Shown: positions 12,696 to 15,796 of the stretch, piece by piece | How the letters are laid out: each line of letters begins with the position of its first letter | Numbering within the stretch: position 1 is the first letter of the stretch | NCBI GenBank assembly: GCA_947177605.1 | Contig: CAMWUX010000004.1 | Span: forward strand, 1-15,796 | Direction of reading: 5' to 3' | Source of the DNA: an uncultured Porphyromonadaceae bacterium | GTDB lineage: Bacteria > Bacteroidota > Bacteroidia > Bacteroidales > Muribaculaceae | Length of the DNA: 15,796 nt | Program-made: the position numbers and the translations under genes | The notes under the pieces: model-generated | What the model was told of the DNA's origin: nothing | Seen by the model: only the letters and a program-made list of their open reading frames with translations | Database searches by the model: none

Positions 12696-15017
12696 TCAGA
12701 GTGTGAGCTTACGGGTGAAGGTGGCGGTGTTGCCTCCCACGCGCACGATGTAGACGCCGGAGGCGAGACCTGCGGTGTTGAGTGTCAGACGGTCGCTGTC
12801 GGCTTTGGCTGTAGCTACGGCGCGACCCTGAATGTCGTAGACGGTTACTGTCAGCGTGGTCTCGCCGGCTACGAATACGTCAAGTGTTCCCTCGGAGCGC
12901 GAGAGTATCAGGCGCTGATCGTCGTCGGCCCACACCTGTCCGATGTCGGCGCGCTGTGCGAGCACGTAGCGCATACCGGCTTCGCCGTCGATGAGGCCGT
13001 AGCCCCAACGGTCGGGAGCGAGTTGGGTGTCGGAGTTGGTCACGGCGGTGTGCTCAAGCACATCGATTATTCTATCGTAGGTGAGGGTGGGGTCGGCCTG
13101 AAGCCAGAGACCGATGGTGCCGGTGACGAACGGACACGACATCGACGTACCCTGCATCGCGCCCCAGTAGTTAGTGCGTGTAGCTTCGTCCTGTTGACCT
13201 ACCATAGTGTTTTTGAGCGAAGTATGTGCCTCAAGGTAAGGAGTTGAGTAGCTTGACAGAATCTGTGAGCCAGGGCCAACTATCAAGGGAAGTTGTGTGC
13301 CCTGAAAACTTGTGCCGTATGATGAGAAGGGCGCAATCTGGCCTAAATAATAATCATTGCTGTTATTCCTGTAAATACCGCCATCGAGGGCGCCCCATCG
13401 GATACGTGATACGGAAGCGCCTACAGAGAGGATGTTTTCTGCGCATGCACCACTGTTAATGGAGTTGGATGCGTTGCCTCCTGATGACGTTTTGAGAGCA
13501 CCGTCAATATTAACTTTAAAGTTGGGTTCGTCAGGGAAAAGGATGCCGCTTGAACCGTATATATACGCGGTCTGTCCGGATGTTCCGCTTACGTATATAG
13601 CAAAATTTTCGCTACTTGCAAGACCTGAAGATGGTTGCATAGTGTTGAATGTGATACGTGCATGGAAGCGGTTGTTGAAGCTTTCAACTTGAGCCGTCAT
13701 AGTCACGGACCCGCTAAATCTACTTGTGAAATCAGAACCGGATGCTGAAAAGGACTGTAGATTTTTGCTGTCAGTATTATTAGCCATCAGTTCTATAAAA
13801 TTTCGACTGCCATTCGCGATACCAACTCGGACGGTAAGCGGCACATCGTTATTTCCCCAAATATCTAAGGCGCCACTGGCATAATTGGCGGTTATGACAC
13901 CGGAGAGGGGATAAGCTACGCCTGTGAGTATATAACTGCCCGCTGCAGTAGCAGTAAACGTCTTGACTATCGATATAGGCTCGTCGCCGTCGTTGCCGGC
14001 CGACATACAGATGATGCCTTTTTTGCCGAGATTAGACAGAGCTTTGCTGTAGGAATCGGTGCCGTCGTGCGGTCCGGTGGTACTACCAAGAGAGAGGTTC
14101 ACCACCACAGGTTTACCCACTGATTTAGCATATTCAATAATATTATTAACACCGGTTGTGATATTAGCGTCCCATAGATCTCCAGCTGCGAATGCCAAGT
14201 CGGCTCCGGTGGCAACTCCATAGTAGGGCATATTACCGGGTGTATTGATATGATTTGTGCCACTGGTGCCATCAGGAGTACTTATGGAATAAAAGTATGA
14301 TTCCCCTTTATAACTACCTCCGATGATTCCGGCCACGTGTGTGGCATGGGTCTGATTTACGTTGTCGGTGGAAAAGGAGGGTATGGTGGCGGGGGTGTAT
14401 TCCTGAGAGGAGCCATTGTCTGAATTCATCCACCAAAGGCGCTGGATGCGGATATCGCCGGCATCGTTCTTGAAGTTGATGTGGTTGGGGTCGAGGCCGG
14501 TATCCATCATTCCGCACACTACACCGGTGCCATCGAAACTCATCGTCTTGCCGTCGTAGCTGAATCCTGTCTGCACGGTGGTGACGTTACCCTGTTGACG
14601 TGCGAAGTTGAGCATAGGGGTGGATACGCCACCGAAGTCAAGCGTCTTCACCCACGGAAGAGCGGCGATCTCTTCGGCACGTGCCAATGGCAGATTGACG
14701 ATTACGATGTCGTCGAGGTCGGCGTTGATCGTCAAGCCTAATTCCTCGAGCAACTCGACCGAACCATCCGGTTCGAGTTCTACAAATGCAGGGATTGATG
14801 TAATGCCCGTCTCAGGAGCGGAGGTCGACATAGGCAATAATGCCGTGCCGGGGTTGGAGTCGCGATCAAAGCTCATAGTTGCCGAAGGAGGCAATATGTA
14901 GCCGTTCTGCTTGAATTCATCAAGGACAGACAGACCCGTGAGAGAAATCTTGTTCTGGGCTGAGGAACAGAATACTGTGCCGGCCAACGTGAGGAGCAAG
15001 AGAAGATGTTTTTTCAT
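12696..15017 (-). CDS. Secreted S8 (subtilisin-like) serine protease with T9SS tail
   Basis: The 773-residue protein has a signal peptide (MKKHLLLLLTLAGTVFCSSA) and an N-terminal prodomain-like region (to about 150). The subtilase core carries the full triad: D172 in MMDTGLDPNH, H224 in HATHVAG and S625 in GTSMSCPFVTG. The oxyanion Asn is N342 in SAGNDGD. A roughly 170-residue beta-rich insertion (about 350-520) separates the Asn and Ser parts. The last ~75 residues (LTVTVYDIQGRAV to GLASGVYIVRVGG...TRKLTL) form a type A Por/T9SS sorting domain, so the protein should cross the outer membrane by type IX secretion and be anchored or released outside. I chose the start at 15017 because it begins a clean signal peptide; 48 more open codons upstream lie over the promoter. 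Likely a general extracellular protease. Confidence 0.94.
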   Translation of the reverse strand: MKKHLLLLLTLAGTVFCSSAQNKISLTGLSVLDEFKQNGYILPPSATMSFDRDSNPGTALLPMSTSAPETGITSIPAFVELEPDGSVELLEELGLTINADLDDIVIVNLPLARAEEIAALPWVKTLDFGGVSTPMLNFARQQGNVTTVQTGFSYDGKTMSFDGTGVVCGMMDTGLDPNHINFKNDAGDIRIQRLWWMNSDNGSSQEYTPATIPSFSTDNVNQTHATHVAGIIGGSYKGESYFYSISTPDGTSGTNHINTPGNMPYYGVATGADLAFAAGDLWDANITTGVNNIIEYAKSVGKPVVVNLSLGSTTGPHDGTDSYSKALSNLGKKGIICMSAGNDGDEPISIVKTFTATAAGSYILTGVAYPLSGVITANYASGALDIWGNNDVPLTVRVGIANGSRNFIELMANNTDSKNLQSFSASGSDFTSRFSGSVTMTAQVESFNNRFHARITFNTMQPSSGLASSENFAIYVSGTSGQTAYIYGSSGILFPDEPNFKVNIDGALKTSSGGNASNSINSGACAENILSVGASVSRIRWGALDGGIYRNNSNDYYLGQIAPFSSYGTSFQGTQLPLIVGPGSQILSSYSTPYLEAHTSLKNTMVGQQDEATRTNYWGAMQGTSMSCPFVTGTIGLWLQADPTLTYDRIIDVLEHTAVTNSDTQLAPDRWGYGLIDGEAGMRYVLAQRADIGQVWADDDQRLILSRSEGTLDVFVAGETTLTVTVYDIQGRAVATAKADSDRLTLNTAGLASGVYIVRVGGNTATFTRKLTL

Positions 15018-15082
15018 ATCGTTATGGTTCGGTTTTATTCGGATTGATTGTCGAATGTAAGGCAATGATTGGATATAGCGTG

Positions 15083-15090
15083 CAAATGTA
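15083..15090 (-). promoter_or_regulatory. -7 box of the S8 protease gene
   Basis: TACATTTG on the minus strand fits TAnnTTTG, 65 bp before the ATG at 15017. No clear -33 TTTG is seen. A 16-bp direct repeat lies 46-84 bp further upstream. Confidence 0.5.
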
Positions 15091-15135
15091 GCAAAAAAAT
15101 GTGTTAATCCCATCATACCGCCCCAAAATATGGGC

Positions 15136-15174
15136 CATTCGGTTGTTTGGCTGGTTTTCATTCGGTTGTTTGGC
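15136..15174. repeat. 16-bp direct repeat upstream of the protease promoter
   Basis: CATTCGGTTGTTTGGC occurs perfectly at 15136-15151 and 15159-15174, 23 bp apart start to start (about two helical turns). This resembles paired binding sites for a dimeric or cooperative regulator of the protease gene. Confidence 0.6.
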
Positions 15175-15417
15175 CGACATTGACGAGGGTAGACACTCGC
15201 AACGCCTAAGTCCTCGGATAGCGCAATGGCGGGCAGAGTATGTGTCTTCTATAAAGGCTCGAGGATCTGCCCATTCTGAAAGTAGAACGGGATGGCGAAT
15301 AATGGTTAATTGGAGAGAGTGCTTTGGCGCTTGAATCCGGCGAGAGAAAAACGGATGCTTTCACTTTTGCAATACAGTTTTCCTCTCAGTTGGTATTTTA
15401 TTGATAATGTGTAAATT

Positions 15418-15516
15418 TACACAAATTCGATGATAGTTTGTAATAAAAACTACACAAATCTGATGATTCGTTTTGTTAAAACATACACAAATCAGAGGAT
15501 AAATCGGAGGAATTCA
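15418..15516. repeat. Three units of a 33-bp repeat
   Basis: Units begin at 15418, 15451 and 15484, each opening with TACACAAAT and continuing as (T/C)(C/T/A)GA(T/G)GAT; the second half of each unit diverges. The period is exactly 33 bp. It does not look like a CRISPR array: the conserved part is only 17 bp and the units degrade. Confidence 0.6.
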
Positions 15517-15542
15517 CAATGCATAATACATAATGCCCAATC
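15511..15542 (-). repeat. GCATTGTGAATT-type intergenic repeat
   Basis: Read on the minus strand this is GGGCATTATG, TATTATGCATTGTGAATT, a close relative of the repeat at 47-78. It directly follows the 33-bp repeat units. Confidence 0.45.
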
Positions 15543-15576
15543 AAGAAATGGGGAATTAGGAATGTTGAATTTTGTC

Positions 15577-15609
15577 GGAGCCAGGATTGCTACGCAATCT
15601 GTAGGCTCC
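15577..15609. repeat. Extragenic nested palindrome
   Basis: GGAGCC (15577-15582) pairs with GGCTCC (15604-15609), and inside it GATTGC (15585-15590) pairs with GCAATC (15594-15599) around a TAC loop. The strong two-part hairpin has no T-tract and looks like a REP-type extragenic element rather than a terminator. Confidence 0.55.
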
Positions 15610-15688
15610 GCTCCCGGCTTACGCAATGGAAATAATATTGAATGTTGAAGTGCCTGGCGCTGACGTTGATTGGACTGTCGAAGGGACA

Positions 15689-15732
15689 CATATATTCAAT
15701 CATCAGAAGTGAATTTTGAGCATGAATATATG
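15689..15732. repeat. 10-bp inverted repeat
   Basis: CATATATTCA (15689-15698) and TGAATATATG (15723-15732) are perfect inverted copies separated by 24 bp. It lies 27 bp before a possible start codon at 15759 and could be an operator or hairpin. Confidence 0.4.
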
Positions 15733-15758
15733 GAGAGATGCGTTTATAACATTTCGCC

Positions 15759-15796
15759 ATGGATAAAATGAAGATGCGGCGCGTATGGGCAGCCTC
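15759..15796 (+). CDS. Possible start of a truncated gene
   Basis: An ATG at 15759 opens a frame (MDKMKMRRVWAAS) that runs off the window. The basic start followed by small hydrophobic residues could begin a signal peptide, with further in-frame ATGs at 15768 and 15774. Twelve complete codons are too few to identify anything, and no clear promoter box is seen. Confidence 0.2.
   Translation, partial: MDKMKMRRVWAA

Larger units (their letters stand above)
15175..15796. other. Right-edge intergenic region with repeats
   Basis: I see no complete gene in these 622 bp. A 72-codon open frame at 15430-15648 is built largely from repeats and is not credible. The stretch contains a 33-bp-period repeat, a GCATTGTGAATT-type repeat, an extragenic palindrome and a 10-bp inverted repeat, and may contain the first codons of another gene at the edge. 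Positions 15175-15417 show nothing recognisable. No tRNA was found. Confidence 0.6.

Noticed and set aside
12576..13247. 223-codon open frame opposite the protease C-terminus
   Set aside because: Overlaps the T9SS tail and catalytic-Ser region of a secure gene; its content is not protein-like.
15018..15161. 48-codon upstream extension of the protease frame
   Set aside because: A clean signal peptide starts at 15017, and the extension covers the -7 box and direct repeat.
15418..15516. CRISPR array
   Set aside because: Only three units, a 17-bp conserved part that degrades, no cas genes, and spacers of about 16 bp; the dimensions do not fit.
15430..15648. 72-codon open frame at the right edge
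   Set aside because: Composed of the 33-bp repeat, the GCATTGTGAATT repeat and the palindrome; no protein family resemblance.

Overview
The window comes from a member of the Bacteroidales, most likely Muribaculaceae or a close relative. Four things point there: the TAnnTTTG-type promoter boxes with no clear Shine-Dalgarno sites; the protein families present (an SbsA-like Ig lipoprotein, DUF4494 next to a YggS-type protein, a Bacteroidetes-type Rex, and a FucP-like MFS carrier of the Bacteroidetes subgroup); a secreted subtilase with a C-terminal type IX secretion tail; and moderately high GC coding DNA with AT-rich spacers. The family-level assignment is inference.

Layout. Positions 1-279 are intergenic, with a small repeat and a promoter. 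Positions 280-3616 (+) hold an Ig-like lipoprotein gene, rex, and a gene overlapping rex by 4 bp. That third gene encodes a fumarylacetoacetase-fold protein whose metal ligands all appear to be lost. Facing this cluster and only 3 bp away is a distinctly AT-rich gene (3620-4492, -) for a RhuM-type protein with a C-terminal phospholipase-D-like domain, probably acquired by transfer. Upstream of it on the minus strand are a secreted GH89 alpha-N-acetylglucosaminidase (4557-6698) and transketolase (6716-8746), 17 bp apart and probably cotranscribed from a near-consensus Bacteroidetes promoter at 8799-8830. A strong intrinsic terminator separates them from an MFS sugar transporter gene (8908-10227, -).

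A DUF4494 gene and a YggS-type PLP-homeostasis gene abut exactly (10330-11457, -). They are divergent from a Crp/Fnr-family regulator (11576-12259, +), with closely facing promoter boxes between them. After a 436-bp spacer rich in CGGTTAA motifs comes a secreted S8 serine protease with a T9SS tail (12696-15017, -). The last ~780 bp carry no confident gene but hold several repeats: a 16-bp direct repeat, a 33-bp-period triplet, an extragenic palindrome, and a repeat related to one at the left edge.

Functionally this is mostly ordinary chromosome: redox regulation (Rex), the pentose phosphate pathway (Tkt), glycan salvage (GH89 and possibly the MFS carrier), PLP homeostasis and a secreted protease. 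The least conventional parts are the Rex-coupled FAH-fold pseudoenzyme, the RhuM-PLD gene, and the motif clusters around the protease. I did not find a clear, complete novel multi-gene system.
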